A stretch of DNA of 64,000 nucleotides from contig NZ_CADIKK010000010.1 of the NCBI RefSeq assembly GCF_902859915.1, forward strand, positions 124,001-188,000. The letters run 5' to 3'. The stretch comes from Paraburkholderia ultramafica (GTDB lineage Bacteria > Pseudomonadota > Gammaproteobacteria > Burkholderiales > Burkholderiaceae). Both the position numbers and the translations under genes were made by a program. Of this stretch, positions 24,219 through 33,648 are shown piece after piece (position 1 is the first letter of the stretch; each line of letters starts with the position of its first letter). Below the pieces are notes generated by a model, which did no database searches, was not told the origin of the DNA, and worked only from the letters and a program-made list of their open reading frames with translations.

Positions 24219-26435
24219 ATGTCATCCCAGGCTAGCTACACGACGCGCATCTCGGAAGGCACGCCTTTTCCGCTTGGCGCGACATGGAACGGTAGCGGTG
24301 TGAACTTCGCGCTGTTCTCGGCGCACGCGACCAGCGTCGAACTGTGTCTGTTCGATGAAACCGGCCAGAACGAAATCGAACGTATCGAACTGCCGGAGTA
24401 CACCGACGAGGTCTGGCACGTGTTCGTGCCGAACCTCAAACCGGGCGCGGTCTACGGCTATCGGGTCCACGGTCCGTACGAACCGGAAAACGGCCATCGC
24501 TTCAATCCGAACAAGCTGTTGCTCGACCCCTACGCGAAAGCGCACATCGGTGAGCTGAAATGGGCGCCGGAAATATTCGGCTATACGCTCGATTCGGAAG
24601 AGGGTGATCTGTCGTTCGACGAGCGCGACAGCGCACCCTTCGTGCCGAAGTGCAAGGTGGTCGACGCCAATTTCTCGTGGAGCCATCCGGAACGCAACGC
24701 GCTGCCGTGGGAGCGGGTGATTTTTTATGAAACCCATGTGCGCGGTTATACCCAGCGTCATCCCGGCGTGCCCGAGAAGCTGCGCGGCACCTTCGCCGGG
24801 CTCGGCCAGCAGGTCGTGCTCGACCACATCCGCAACCTCGGCGTGACGTCGGTCGAATTGATGCCGGTCCAGACTTTCGTCAACGACAGCCATCTGCTCG
24901 ACAAAGGCCTCACCAACTACTGGGGCTACAACACGATCGGCTTCTTCGCGGCCGACCCGCGCTTCTTCGCATCGTCGACCGACTCGGTGGCCGAGTTCAA
25001 GGAGATGGTGGACCGTTTTCATCAGGCCGATCTCGAAGTCATTCTCGACGTGGTCTACAACCACACCGCGGAAGGCAACGAACGCGGCCCGACGATCTCG
25101 TTCAAGGGCATCGACAACGCGTCGTACTATCGGCTGATGCCCGACGAGCCGCGCTATTACATCAACGATACCGGCACCGGCAACACGCTGAACCTGTCGC
25201 ATCCGCGCGTGCTGCAAATGGTGACCGACAGCCTGCGCTACTGGGTGACGGAGATGAAGGTCGACGGTTTCCGTTTCGACCTCGCGACGATTCTCGGCCG
25301 CGAGACTCACGGCTTCGACGAAGGCGGCGGCTTTCTCGATAGCTGCCGGCAAGACCCGGTGCTCTCCAGCGTGCGGCTGATTGCCGAGCCGTGGGATTGC
25401 GGTCCCGGCGGCTATCAGGTGGGCGGCTTTCCGCCCGGCTGGGCCGAGTGGAACGACAGCTTTCGCGACACGGTGCGTGAATACTGGAAGGGCGACGAAG
25501 GCAAGGTCGCCGATCTCGCCACCCGCCTGACCGCTTCGGGCGACAAGTTCAATCATCGTGGCCGGCGCCCGTGGGCCAGCGTGAACTTCATCGCCGCGCA
25601 CGACGGCTTCACGCTGAACGATCTCGTGTCATACAACGACAAGCACAACGAAGCCAACGGCGAGGACAACAACGACGGCCACTCGGACAACAAGTCCTGG
25701 AACATGGGCGAGGAGGGTCCGACTGACGATGCCGAGATTCGCCAGCAACGCGAACGCCAGAAACGCAACCTGCTGGCCACGCTGCTGCTCTCGCAAGGCA
25801 CGCCGATGATGCTCGCGGGCGATGAGTTCGGCCGCACGCAGCAGGGCAACAATAACGCGTATTGCCAGGACAACGAGATCAGCTGGGTCGATTGGGACGC
25901 CATCGACGACGACGGCCGCGCGCTCACCGAGTTCGTCAAGAATCTGACCACGCTGCGCCACCGTCTGCCGGTGCTGCGTCGTGGCCGCTTTCTCACCGGC
26001 GAATACAACGAGGCGCTGGACGTGACCGACACACGCTGGCTCTCGCCCGACGGCGCGGATATCTCGGGCGAACAATGGGACGATCCGTCGATGCGCTGCT
26101 TCGGCCTGGTGATCGACGGGCGCGCGCAGGCGAGTGGCATTCGGCGCCTCGCGTCCGATGCGACCTTGCTGCTGGTGCTGAACGCGCATCACGACGTCGT
26201 CAATTTCACGCTGCCCGAGATTCCCGAGGGCGACCAGTGGACCTGCCTGCTCGACACCAATATGCCGGTGCGCCCCGAGTTGCCGCAGTTCAGCGCAGGC
26301 GACGAGTACCAGGTGACGGGCCGCTCGCTGCTGCTGCTCGCGCTCGAAGCGCCGAGCCGTGCGACCCAGCGCGTCTTCGACCGGCTGGAGGAGCAACTCA
26401 CCTCCGACGATGGAGAAAGCCCCGGCAGCGCCTGA
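24219..26435 (+). CDS. glgX: Glycogen debranching enzyme GlgX
   Basis: The 738-residue protein has an N-terminal CBM48 domain (PLGATWNGSGVNFALFSAHA) and a GH13 catalytic barrel: DVVYNHTAEG (region I), DGFRFDLATILG with the nucleophile Asp (region II), LIAEPWDCG with the acid/base Glu (region III), and NFIAAHDGFTLNDLVSY (region IV). A C-terminal beta domain follows. It hydrolyses alpha-1,6 branches of phosphorylase-limit dextrin during glycogen breakdown. Length and motif order match the TIGR02100 GlgX type. It stands alone; no glycogen synthase or trehalose (treS/treY/treZ) genes are in the window. Confidence 0.93.
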   Translation: MSSQASYTTRISEGTPFPLGATWNGSGVNFALFSAHATSVELCLFDETGQNEIERIELPEYTDEVWHVFVPNLKPGAVYGYRVHGPYEPENGHRFNPNKLLLDPYAKAHIGELKWAPEIFGYTLDSEEGDLSFDERDSAPFVPKCKVVDANFSWSHPERNALPWERVIFYETHVRGYTQRHPGVPEKLRGTFAGLGQQVVLDHIRNLGVTSVELMPVQTFVNDSHLLDKGLTNYWGYNTIGFFAADPRFFASSTDSVAEFKEMVDRFHQADLEVILDVVYNHTAEGNERGPTISFKGIDNASYYRLMPDEPRYYINDTGTGNTLNLSHPRVLQMVTDSLRYWVTEMKVDGFRFDLATILGRETHGFDEGGGFLDSCRQDPVLSSVRLIAEPWDCGPGGYQVGGFPPGWAEWNDSFRDTVREYWKGDEGKVADLATRLTASGDKFNHRGRRPWASVNFIAAHDGFTLNDLVSYNDKHNEANGEDNNDGHSDNKSWNMGEEGPTDDAEIRQQRERQKRNLLATLLLSQGTPMMLAGDEFGRTQQGNNNAYCQDNEISWVDWDAIDDDGRALTEFVKNLTTLRHRLPVLRRGRFLTGEYNEALDVTDTRWLSPDGADISGEQWDDPSMRCFGLVIDGRAQASGIRRLASDATLLLVLNAHHDVVNFTLPEIPEGDQWTCLLDTNMPVRPELPQFSAGDEYQVTGRSLLLLALEAPSRATQRVFDRLEEQLTSDDGESPGSA

Positions 26436-26626
26436 TGGCCTGTGACGCAGACCGGCGGCGAGCGTGCGATCAGCGCTGGCAACGCGGGTGTTTTTCCTTG
26501 TGCGCTGTCATAGCGGCTTCTCCTTCAAGGTCGACGATAAAGCGCGACAAACCACGCGCACTGCTCAAACCTCAATATGCCGGTGCACTTGCAAAGCGAT
26601 TGCGATTCGCACACCCTTCGCGTGCT

Positions 26627-27559
26627 CTAACGAGCAGCAGTCGCTCCATTTTCGATAATCTCCAGCGCATCCGCGCGCGACAATCCCCGTCCCATCGCAT
26701 CGATCAAACGCGCGGTATGCGCTTCGCGTTCGCAGGCGAGCACCGCAAGCACGTTACCGTCCTGCAGATACAGCGCGACGAATTGCTGGCCCTCGAGCTC
26801 GCCATCGACGACGATCTCGTCCCACTGGTTCGCATGACCGAGATATTCGAAGTGCTTGCCGAAGTGATCGGTCCAGAAATACGGCACGCCGGCATAGCGA
26901 TTGCGCGCGCCGCACATGTTTTGCGCCGCGATCCGCGCATGCTGCTGCGCGACGCGCCAATGCTCGATGCGCAACGGCTCCTGATTCTCGTGCAACGAAA
27001 ACGCCGCGATGTCACCCGCCGCATAGAGCCCCGGCGCGGCCTGCATGCCCGCGTTGACGATCACGCCACCATCCTTCTGCAACGGCAGGCCTTCGACAAA
27101 ACCGGTCGCCGGCGTAACGCCCGTGCCCAGCAACACCACGTCGGCGGCGACGTGCTCGCCGCCTTCGAGCATCACCTGATGCACGTTGCCTTCGTCGCCT
27201 TCGAGCGACGTGACCTTCACGCCGAGATGGAACACCACGCCATTGCGTTCATGCAGCGCGCGAAACATCGCGCCCGCGCGCTCGCCGAACTGCTTTTCGA
27301 ACGGCACTTTATCGGGCGAAATCACGGTGACTTGCGCGCCGCTCGTGCGCAGCGCGGCAGCCGTCTCCAAGCCGATGAAGCTGCTGCCGAGGATCGCCAC
27401 CTGAGCGTGCCGGGCGTCGTCGCCGAGCGCGTCGATCATTGAAGCAAAGCGCAAGCGCCTGCATGTAGCCACTGCATCGAGCGGCTGTGTCTCGCGCCGT
27501 GCATTCGGTGCCGCGCCGCAACACAAGCCGAAATACGATGGATGACTATCCATCAGCAA
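26627..27559 (-). pseudogene. NAD(P)/FAD-dependent oxidoreductase lacking its N-terminal FAD-binding part
   Basis: From about 27430 the frame encodes a good NADH-binding Rossmann segment (VAILGSSFIGLETAAALR), the second FAD motif (GLYAAGDIAAF) and the C-terminal dimer domain seen in ferredoxin reductases of the AIF/BphA4 type. The first FAD-binding GxGxxG and about 130-220 N-terminal residues expected in the family are missing. The 40 residues before the Rossmann segment (CCGAAPNARRETQPLDAVAT) look like a scrambled version of the expected ATG/GxxP region. It is therefore probably non-functional, although the open frame persists. Confidence 0.65.
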
Positions 27560-27775
27560 TCGATGTGCCCGATCAACACTCGTGGATCAGCGCCGATGCC
27601 TCGTTCAACATGCGTTGGAAGAACGGCCGAAGTGCGGTAAATTTCGAACAAAGGGAGATAGCGCACGAACACCGGCGCGGCCCATCGTCCGCAATGCGCA
27701 TCCACAATGCGCAGGTGCAGCGAGCATGTGCAACGCAGTTCCCCGATCGTTTTCGAATTTCATGGAGATCGTCCC

Positions 27776-29920
27776 GTGCAGCGTGCGGAGCGTGTCGCAG
27801 TCGATTTCCCGATGCCGTCGCGCAATTTCGCGGCGACGCGGCGCATGCTTCTGATCGTGCTCGCCGTTTCGATTGCGTTTCCGCTGGCCTGTCTCGTGGG
27901 CTATGGCTATTTCGACTACCAGCGCCGGATCGCCGATTCGAACGACATGATCGACCGGCTCGCGCGCGTCGCTGAAGAGCAGGCCGTCAAGGTGCTGGAC
28001 CTGAACCAGCAGATGGCCTCGCGCATCGTCGAATTGCTGGGTAACGCGGACGACACGCAGATTCGCGCGCGCGAATCCGAATTGCACGACCGTCTGCGCG
28101 CAATCGGCGGCGACTTTCCGCAGGTGTCGTCCGTTTATCTGCTCGGCGCACAGGGTGACCTGCTGGTGTCGAGCCTCACATATCCCGCGCCGCCTGTTTC
28201 GATCAGTCAGCGCGAAGACTTCATGGCCGCGAAAGCGCTGCGCCCGCAGCCGTATTTCTCGTTGCCGATGTTCGGGCCGCTGTCGAAGACCAATGTGTTC
28301 ACCACCGCAACCGGCCGCTCGGGCGCGGATGGCCAGTTCCTTGGGGTGGTCTCGGTGGCGCTGCGCAGCGACTACTTTGCGCGCTTCTATCGTGAGTTGA
28401 CCGATGGCGACACGTCGCTCGTGCTGGGTCTGTATCGCCAGGACGGCAGTCTGCTGGTGCGCTATCCGTCGTGGCCGGCGACTGCGAAGCCGACCGCGCA
28501 GAGCGCCTTCAGCGCGGCGTTGCGCGACAAGGAGCTATTCGGGCACGTCCGTTTGAACTCGACGGTGGATGGCGTCGAGCGCCTGCTCGCGTTTCGTCGT
28601 GTCGGCGATTACCCGCTCTATGTGGTGAGCGCCTACGCGACGTCGTCGATCGCCGACGCGTGGCGCCGGCATTTCATCCTGATCGCGGCGCTCACGGCCG
28701 TACCCTGCATCGCGATCTGGCTGCTGGTGTTCCACTCGCTGCGGCGATTGGCCGGCGAGCGCCGCGCGTGGGAGCGCTGGCAAGGCGAAGTGGCGATGCG
28801 CTTGTCCGCCGAAGCATCGAGCCGGCAACTGCAGCGCATGGGCGCGCTCGGCAATCTGGTCGCCAACGTCGCGCACGACTTCAACAACCTGCTGATGGTG
28901 GTGGCCGCGAACATCGAACTCGCGCGGCTCAAGCGCTACAACAACCTCGAAAAGGAAGTGCTCGCGATGCAGCGCGCCACCGCCACCGCCGAAGCGCTGA
29001 CGCGGCGCCTGTTGAGCGTCGCGCGCAAGCGGCCGCTCAAACAGGAAGCGGTCGACCTTGCGCGCTGGCTGCCCGGCGCGGCGCCGCTGATCGACGCCGC
29101 GCTCGGCGACACCGTCGAGTTCGCGTTGAACGTGGTCGATAACGTGTGGCCGGTGCTGGCCGATCCGACCGACCTCGAATTCGCGATCATGAACCTGGCC
29201 GTCAACGCGCGCGATGCGATGCCGCGCGGCGGCCGCTTCGTGATTCGCTGCCAGAACAACCGCCTCGTCGGCAGCGATACCTTGCTGCCGGATGGCGAAT
29301 ACGTGCTGATCGCCTGTTCCGACGACGGCGAGGGCATGTCCGAGGCGATCGCGCAGCGCGCGTTTGAACCGCTGTTCACTACCAAGCTGCGCGGCTCGGG
29401 CACCGGCCTCGGGCTCGCGCAGGTGCTTTCGGTGTGCGAGCAGGCGGGCGGCACGGCGAAGCTCGACAGCGTGCCGGGCAGCGGCACCACGGTGCGGCTT
29501 TATCTGCCTCGTTATCGCGAGAGCAAGGCGGCGGACGTCGAAATACCGGGGCAGCCGGCGCAGACGCCGGCGAGTGTGGTGCTGCTGGTGGAAGACAACG
29601 AGGACGTGGCCGCGGGTGTGACGGCGGTGCTGGAGACCTTCGGCTGCGAGGTGCGTCATGAGCCGACCGCCGACCAGGCGCTCGACGTGCTCAGCGGCGG
29701 CGCGCGCTTCGAACTCGTGCTGTCCGACATTCAGATGCCGGGCAAGCTCAACGGCATCGACCTGGCGGAAAAAGTCCGCAGCGCGTGGCCGTCGCAGAAG
29801 ATCGCGCTGATGACCGGTTACGCCGATGAACTCGAACGCGCGCGCCGTCTGGGCGTGGCGATTCTCGCGAAGCCGTTCAATATCGACGAACTGCATGCGC
29901 TGGTGGCTTGCGAGCCGTAA
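27776..29920 (+). CDS. Membrane hybrid sensor histidine kinase with C-terminal receiver
   Basis: The 714-residue protein has a membrane helix near residues 24-46, a periplasmic sensor of about 250 residues (PDC/dCache-like), a second membrane helix near 310-328, and a histidine phospho-acceptor in NVAHDFNNLL (His367). The ATPase domain follows with NLAVNARDAM, SDDGEGMSE and GSGTGLGLAQV. The receiver has acidic VEDNED and phospho-acceptor Asp651 in LVLSDIQMPG. GTG 27776 is chosen because GGAG sits eight bases upstream; ATG 27812 is the alternative. With HDFNN it belongs to the HWE-unrelated, NtrB-like group that phosphorylates an internal receiver. No output regulator is adjacent. Confidence 0.88.
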   Translation: MQRAERVAVDFPMPSRNFAATRRMLLIVLAVSIAFPLACLVGYGYFDYQRRIADSNDMIDRLARVAEEQAVKVLDLNQQMASRIVELLGNADDTQIRARESELHDRLRAIGGDFPQVSSVYLLGAQGDLLVSSLTYPAPPVSISQREDFMAAKALRPQPYFSLPMFGPLSKTNVFTTATGRSGADGQFLGVVSVALRSDYFARFYRELTDGDTSLVLGLYRQDGSLLVRYPSWPATAKPTAQSAFSAALRDKELFGHVRLNSTVDGVERLLAFRRVGDYPLYVVSAYATSSIADAWRRHFILIAALTAVPCIAIWLLVFHSLRRLAGERRAWERWQGEVAMRLSAEASSRQLQRMGALGNLVANVAHDFNNLLMVVAANIELARLKRYNNLEKEVLAMQRATATAEALTRRLLSVARKRPLKQEAVDLARWLPGAAPLIDAALGDTVEFALNVVDNVWPVLADPTDLEFAIMNLAVNARDAMPRGGRFVIRCQNNRLVGSDTLLPDGEYVLIACSDDGEGMSEAIAQRAFEPLFTTKLRGSGTGLGLAQVLSVCEQAGGTAKLDSVPGSGTTVRLYLPRYRESKAADVEIPGQPAQTPASVVLLVEDNEDVAAGVTAVLETFGCEVRHEPTADQALDVLSGGARFELVLSDIQMPGKLNGIDLAEKVRSAWPSQKIALMTGYADELERARRLGVAILAKPFNIDELHALVACEP

Positions 29921-30206
29921 GCGTCGCCGCATGCGGTGCTCGTCCCGGCGTGTTCGAAACGGTTGAGCACTCGCGGCATGGCGCTTGCTGAAAATGACCG
30001 CAGCATGGGCGTCGAGCGCAGCCTTGAAAACCTCCGATGGGTCCGTGCGCCAATCCGTCAGGAGCTTCCCCATGACACTCGGGCGCGGCAGGGGGCGGTT
30101 GCGGGATTGCGGCTCTGACGCAGTGGTGTGGCGCGCGAATCAATCAAGCAGAACGTGTCGCAAAGCCAAACCCGCATGATCCATCATGCCCTGTAGCGGC
30201 ACGCAA

Positions 30207-30527
30207 TCAAAGCGACGTCAACGTGTCCGCGATTTCCGCCGCGCCGGTCGGCCGAACCACGCGCGCGACTTCAGCGCCGTCGCGCATGAACACCAGTGTC
30301 GGCCACAGCTTGACCTTGAACGAGCGGCCGAGCGGCCGGCCGGGACCGTCTTCGATTTTCAGATGACGGAGGCCGGCATGCGGCGCGAACGCCCTGGCAA
30401 TCGACGCTTGCGCGCCCTGGCAGTAGCCGCACCAGTCGGTGCCGAATTCGACGACGGTGACGCCCGGCAACGCGTCGAGTTCGGCTCGCGACGGGGCTTT
30501 GGAAGAATAGGCGGGCTGGGTTGCCAT
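30207..30527 (-). CDS. Thioredoxin-family protein
   Basis: The 106-residue cytoplasmic protein has a thioredoxin fold with active site WCGYC in EFGTDWCGYCQGA, KLWPTLVFMRDG carrying the cis-Pro, and a typical C-terminal helix. The central dipeptide Gly-Tyr is unlike the Gly-Pro of classical thioredoxin and will shift the redox potential. The start at 30527 gives a normal size; the longer frame upstream is not protein-like. It is probably a disulfide reductase of unknown client. It is divergent from the DUF2628 gene. Confidence 0.85.
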   Translation of the reverse strand: MATQPAYSSKAPSRAELDALPGVTVVEFGTDWCGYCQGAQASIARAFAPHAGLRHLKIEDGPGRPLGRSFKVKLWPTLVFMRDGAEVARVVRPTGAAEIADTLTSL

Positions 30528-30772
30528 GCGTGCTCCGATGCTGTTCAAACTGTGCGGGCAGGGTGCTCCGCTGGCGTGGCGGTCCCTGCGCGTGGATTTG
30601 CCAAGAGTAGCAGCTATGCCCGGGATCGTCATCGAGGGCGGCTTTAAGCAACGGTGTGGCGGGGCGGCGATCGTGCCGCTTGCACGCAAATTCACATGCG
30701 TGGCGCCGCGACGTGTTAAACATCGTCCACGCGCCGTCACGAGGCGGCGAGCCATCGCGTTTGGGAAGGGAA

Positions 30773-31069
30773 ATGAGAGCAAGGATCTATCTGCAACACC
30801 CCGGCAAGGACGAAACCGTCGCGGTCGCGACCGGCTTCAGTTGGGGAGCGTGTCTGCTGGGCTTCATCTGGGCGTTGTCGAAGAGAATGTGGTTTGCCGC
30901 GTTCGTCATGCTGGGGGTCAGTCTTGTGCTGTTCGGCATGGGTTTGTGGGGCGAAACGGCGGATCTGATCGGACTGGTGCTGTCGATTCTGTTCGCCGTT
31001 GCGTGCGGCGCTTATGGCAATCGGTGGCATCGCTGGACCCTCGAAAAGCGCGGCTACATCGTGCTGTGA
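30773..31069 (+). CDS. DUF2628-like small membrane protein
   Basis: The 98-residue protein has an N-terminal YLQHPGKDETVAVATGFSWG followed by two to three hydrophobic segments (ACLLGFIWALSKRMWFAAFV, GVSLVLFGMGLW and LIGLVLSILFAVACGAYGN) and a short basic tail. This matches DUF2628 proteins. GGGAAGGG precedes the ATG. It lies in the inner membrane; function unknown. The next gene starts 135 bases downstream. Confidence 0.75.
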   Translation: MRARIYLQHPGKDETVAVATGFSWGACLLGFIWALSKRMWFAAFVMLGVSLVLFGMGLWGETADLIGLVLSILFAVACGAYGNRWHRWTLEKRGYIVL

Positions 31070-31204
31070 TGCGTGCGCGGGAGCGATTTCGCGGCAGCGG
31101 ATCTGGCTGGCCACATGCCGCCGCGGGGCCATGTACGTCCGCAGTGGCCTCACCGAGCGCAGCGTGTCGATGATCGTGTTCGGAACTCGTCATGGAGGCA
31201 TCGT

Positions 31205-31738
31205 ATGCACTTTGCATTTGCAATCGCTACAAGCAGGTCTATCAGATACATCGCGCTGGCCGCGTCGCTCGCCGTTGCGCCGCTTGTGTATGGTGCGGAC
31301 CCAGCCGCAGCGACGGCCGGCACATCCGGTACACCCGGCACGTCCAGCATGTCTGGCATCTCAGCAGCACCCGGCGCGTCGAGCGCCCCGGTCCCAGTCG
31401 CAGCTTCGGCGGCACCCGCCGCCGCCGCGCCCGACGACACCTTCCTGCTCTCCATCTTCCTGCGCCACGACGAATCCAAACCGCTGCCGAAGATCAACGA
31501 CCAGTTGCGCGCGCAAGGCTTCTTCAAGACCTTTCCGCCGCCCGGCATCGAAGTCGTGTCGTGGTACGTGATGATGGGCATCGGCCAGGTGGTTACGCTG
31601 CGCGTGCCGGCGAGCCGGTTGCGCGAAGTCAACCGGGCCATTGAGTCGACCGCGTGGGGCGGCTATCGCACCGAGTTTTATCCGACCTACGACTACAAGG
31701 CGCAAGCGCAGCAAATGCGCGCAACGGAAGGCAAGTAG
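31205..31738 (+). CDS. Exported hypothetical protein
   Basis: The 177-residue precursor has a signal peptide (RYIALAASLAVAPLVYGADP), a low-complexity Ala/Thr/Ser/Gly linker of about 45 residues, and a C-terminal folded part beginning DDTFLLSIFLRHDESKPL that contains the phrase EVVSWYVMMGIGQVVTLRVP. The folded part appears in periplasmic proteins of Burkholderia whose function I do not know. GGAGG lies about ten bases before the ATG. Single gene. Confidence 0.65.
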   Translation: MHFAFAIATSRSIRYIALAASLAVAPLVYGADPAAATAGTSGTPGTSSMSGISAAPGASSAPVPVAASAAPAAAAPDDTFLLSIFLRHDESKPLPKINDQLRAQGFFKTFPPPGIEVVSWYVMMGIGQVVTLRVPASRLREVNRAIESTAWGGYRTEFYPTYDYKAQAQQMRATEGK

Positions 31739-31922
31739 TGGCGAGCGCGCCGTCAGTTCGCCGCTAACGGAGCGCAAAGGGCAGTGCAGCGCCAATTTGG
31801 GACGGCACGGTGCGGGTTTACGCGCTCGCAAGCCAGGTCGATAATGCCCCGGTCGTTCCGGCCCCGAGCCTCCGGCGAGCAGCGCGCTTTCCAGGCTCGC
31901 TCCACCTGACCCACTGCCCCTC

Positions 31923-33269
31923 GTGTTGAAAACTTCACGTTTTTTCGACCTGCTCCGCATCCCTGGCTTCAAGCCGCTGGCCGCCGCCACCCTCATGCTC
32001 GGTGTGGCGATGTCGTTCACCGCTCCGTATCTATCGCTGTTCGGCGTCGAGCGCGCCGGCATGACGCCGTTCAGGCTCGGCGTCTTCATGACGCTGATCG
32101 CCGCGAGCGGGGTGCTCGCCAGCACGCTCGCCGGCCGTTGGACCGACGCCAGCGGACGGCATCGGCCTCTGTTGCTGGCGGCGCTGGTGGCCGCCGCGCT
32201 CGGTTATCTGTGTCTGTGCGTGGTGCGCGACTACCGGCTGCTGCTGCTGGTCGGCATTGTCTTCATCGGCGCGGGCGGCTCGGCCATCTCAATGGTGTTC
32301 GCGTTCAGCCGCGCGGCGCTGCCGGTGCCGGACCCGGCGGAGCGCGTGTTCGCGAGCGCGACGTTGCGGACCATCCTGTCGGCGGCGTGGGTGTTCGGGC
32401 CGGCGGTGGGCGCGCTGGTGCTCGCCGCCAGCGGCTTCTATGGGCTCTTTCTGTTCGCCGCGGCCAGCTTCGCGACCTGTGCGGTCATCGTCTGGCGCAT
32501 GCGCGAGCCGCAAGGTCACCTCGGCGATCACACGGTCGAGGACACCGCGTCCGAGCCGTCCGCGTCGATCACCGTGCCGCCGTTGACCGCGCCTCGCGAG
32601 GACGCGCACGAAGATTTGCCCGGCGTCGCGTCGGCCAACGACATCCTCCGCGCGGTGGCCGCGCTCACGCTGCTCGGCCTCGCCGCGAACGCGACGATGA
32701 TCGTGCTGCCGCTCTACATCGTGCACGGCCTGAACGGCTCTCATCTGGACGTGTCGATCATGCTCGGCCTCGGCGCATTGATGGAGATTCCGATGATGCT
32801 CGCGCTCGGCGCGAAGTCGTCGGTGCTGCACAAGCCGAACTGGCTGGCCGCGTGCGCGGCGGTGCACGCGGTCTACTTCGTCGGGATGTCGCTGGCGGGC
32901 AACGTCAACGTGCTGATCCCGATGCAGATGCTCAATGCGTTCGTCGTCGCCGTGACCTCGTGTCTCGGCATGACCTACGTGCAGGATCTGATGCCGCATG
33001 CGCCGGGCCGCGCGACCGCGTTGTTCTTCAACGCGGCGCGGGTCGGCTCGATTCTGTCGGGTGTGTTGTCGGGCCTGCTGGTGCAGGCGTTCAGCTATCG
33101 CGGCACGTTCCTGTTTTGCGGCTTGCTGGCGCTGTGCGCGCTGGTGCTGTTCGCCGTGCCGGGTTATCGCTATCCGCTGATGTGGCGAGCCGTGAAGCAG
33201 ATTGCGGGCGAGCAGTACGTGAAGCTTCTGGCGAGGCGCGGGCAGCGCGTGCTCGAGCGCAACGAATGA
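31923..33269 (+). CDS. MFS transporter (sugar-efflux-like)
   Basis: The 448-residue protein has twelve hydrophobic segments with a long hydrophilic central loop (about residues 200-235), as in major facilitator carriers. The first half carries the loop 2-3 signature GRWTDASGRHRPLLL, and helix 5 has ILSAAWVFGPAVGALVLA. The pattern resembles the SetA-type sugar efflux subgroup, but the substrate is not determined by sequence. The start is GTG 31923 or TTG 31926; no good ribosome-binding site is seen. Single gene. Confidence 0.8.
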   Translation: MLKTSRFFDLLRIPGFKPLAAATLMLGVAMSFTAPYLSLFGVERAGMTPFRLGVFMTLIAASGVLASTLAGRWTDASGRHRPLLLAALVAAALGYLCLCVVRDYRLLLLVGIVFIGAGGSAISMVFAFSRAALPVPDPAERVFASATLRTILSAAWVFGPAVGALVLAASGFYGLFLFAAASFATCAVIVWRMREPQGHLGDHTVEDTASEPSASITVPPLTAPREDAHEDLPGVASANDILRAVAALTLLGLAANATMIVLPLYIVHGLNGSHLDVSIMLGLGALMEIPMMLALGAKSSVLHKPNWLAACAAVHAVYFVGMSLAGNVNVLIPMQMLNAFVVAVTSCLGMTYVQDLMPHAPGRATALFFNAARVGSILSGVLSGLLVQAFSYRGTFLFCGLLALCALVLFAVPGYRYPLMWRAVKQIAGEQYVKLLARRGQRVLERNE

Positions 33270-33648
33270 CGTGCAACGCGGAAGCGGGACCGAAGTGCAA
33301 GTCCGAAACGCAAGGCCGAGTCCGAGTGTAAGTCGTCCGTCAGCGGGATCGAAACCTGGCGAGCAACGCCGCGCAAACACGCACGCGACGAACTTCACGC
33401 CTCGCCACACCTCTGCAAACAGGCGTATCGTCTTCTTCTGACGCGCGCGGCGATACTCGCGTCCGCGCACGAATGATCCGGCACGGCTACTATGTGTCCG
33501 GCGTTCGTGCATCGGCGCGACTCCAGTGTTGCGCATCGCCACGCGCCGCCGCCGGCCTTCTCATGGAAGCAACCGGCGAAAACCCGCATCGCCGCAGTAC
33601 GGCGAACCCACATCGAGCAGCGCAACGAGCCACCTTCCGGAGCGAGAT
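33270..33648. other. Intergenic region before gnd
   Basis: Nearly 380 bases with no recognisable gene or RNA. GGAGCGAGAT at 33639-33648 provides the ribosome-binding site for the dehydrogenase. Promoter hexamers are not clear. Confidence 0.35.

Noticed and set aside
24222..25601. 459-codon minus-strand frame inside glgX
   Set aside because: Shadow frame with no recognisable protein features.
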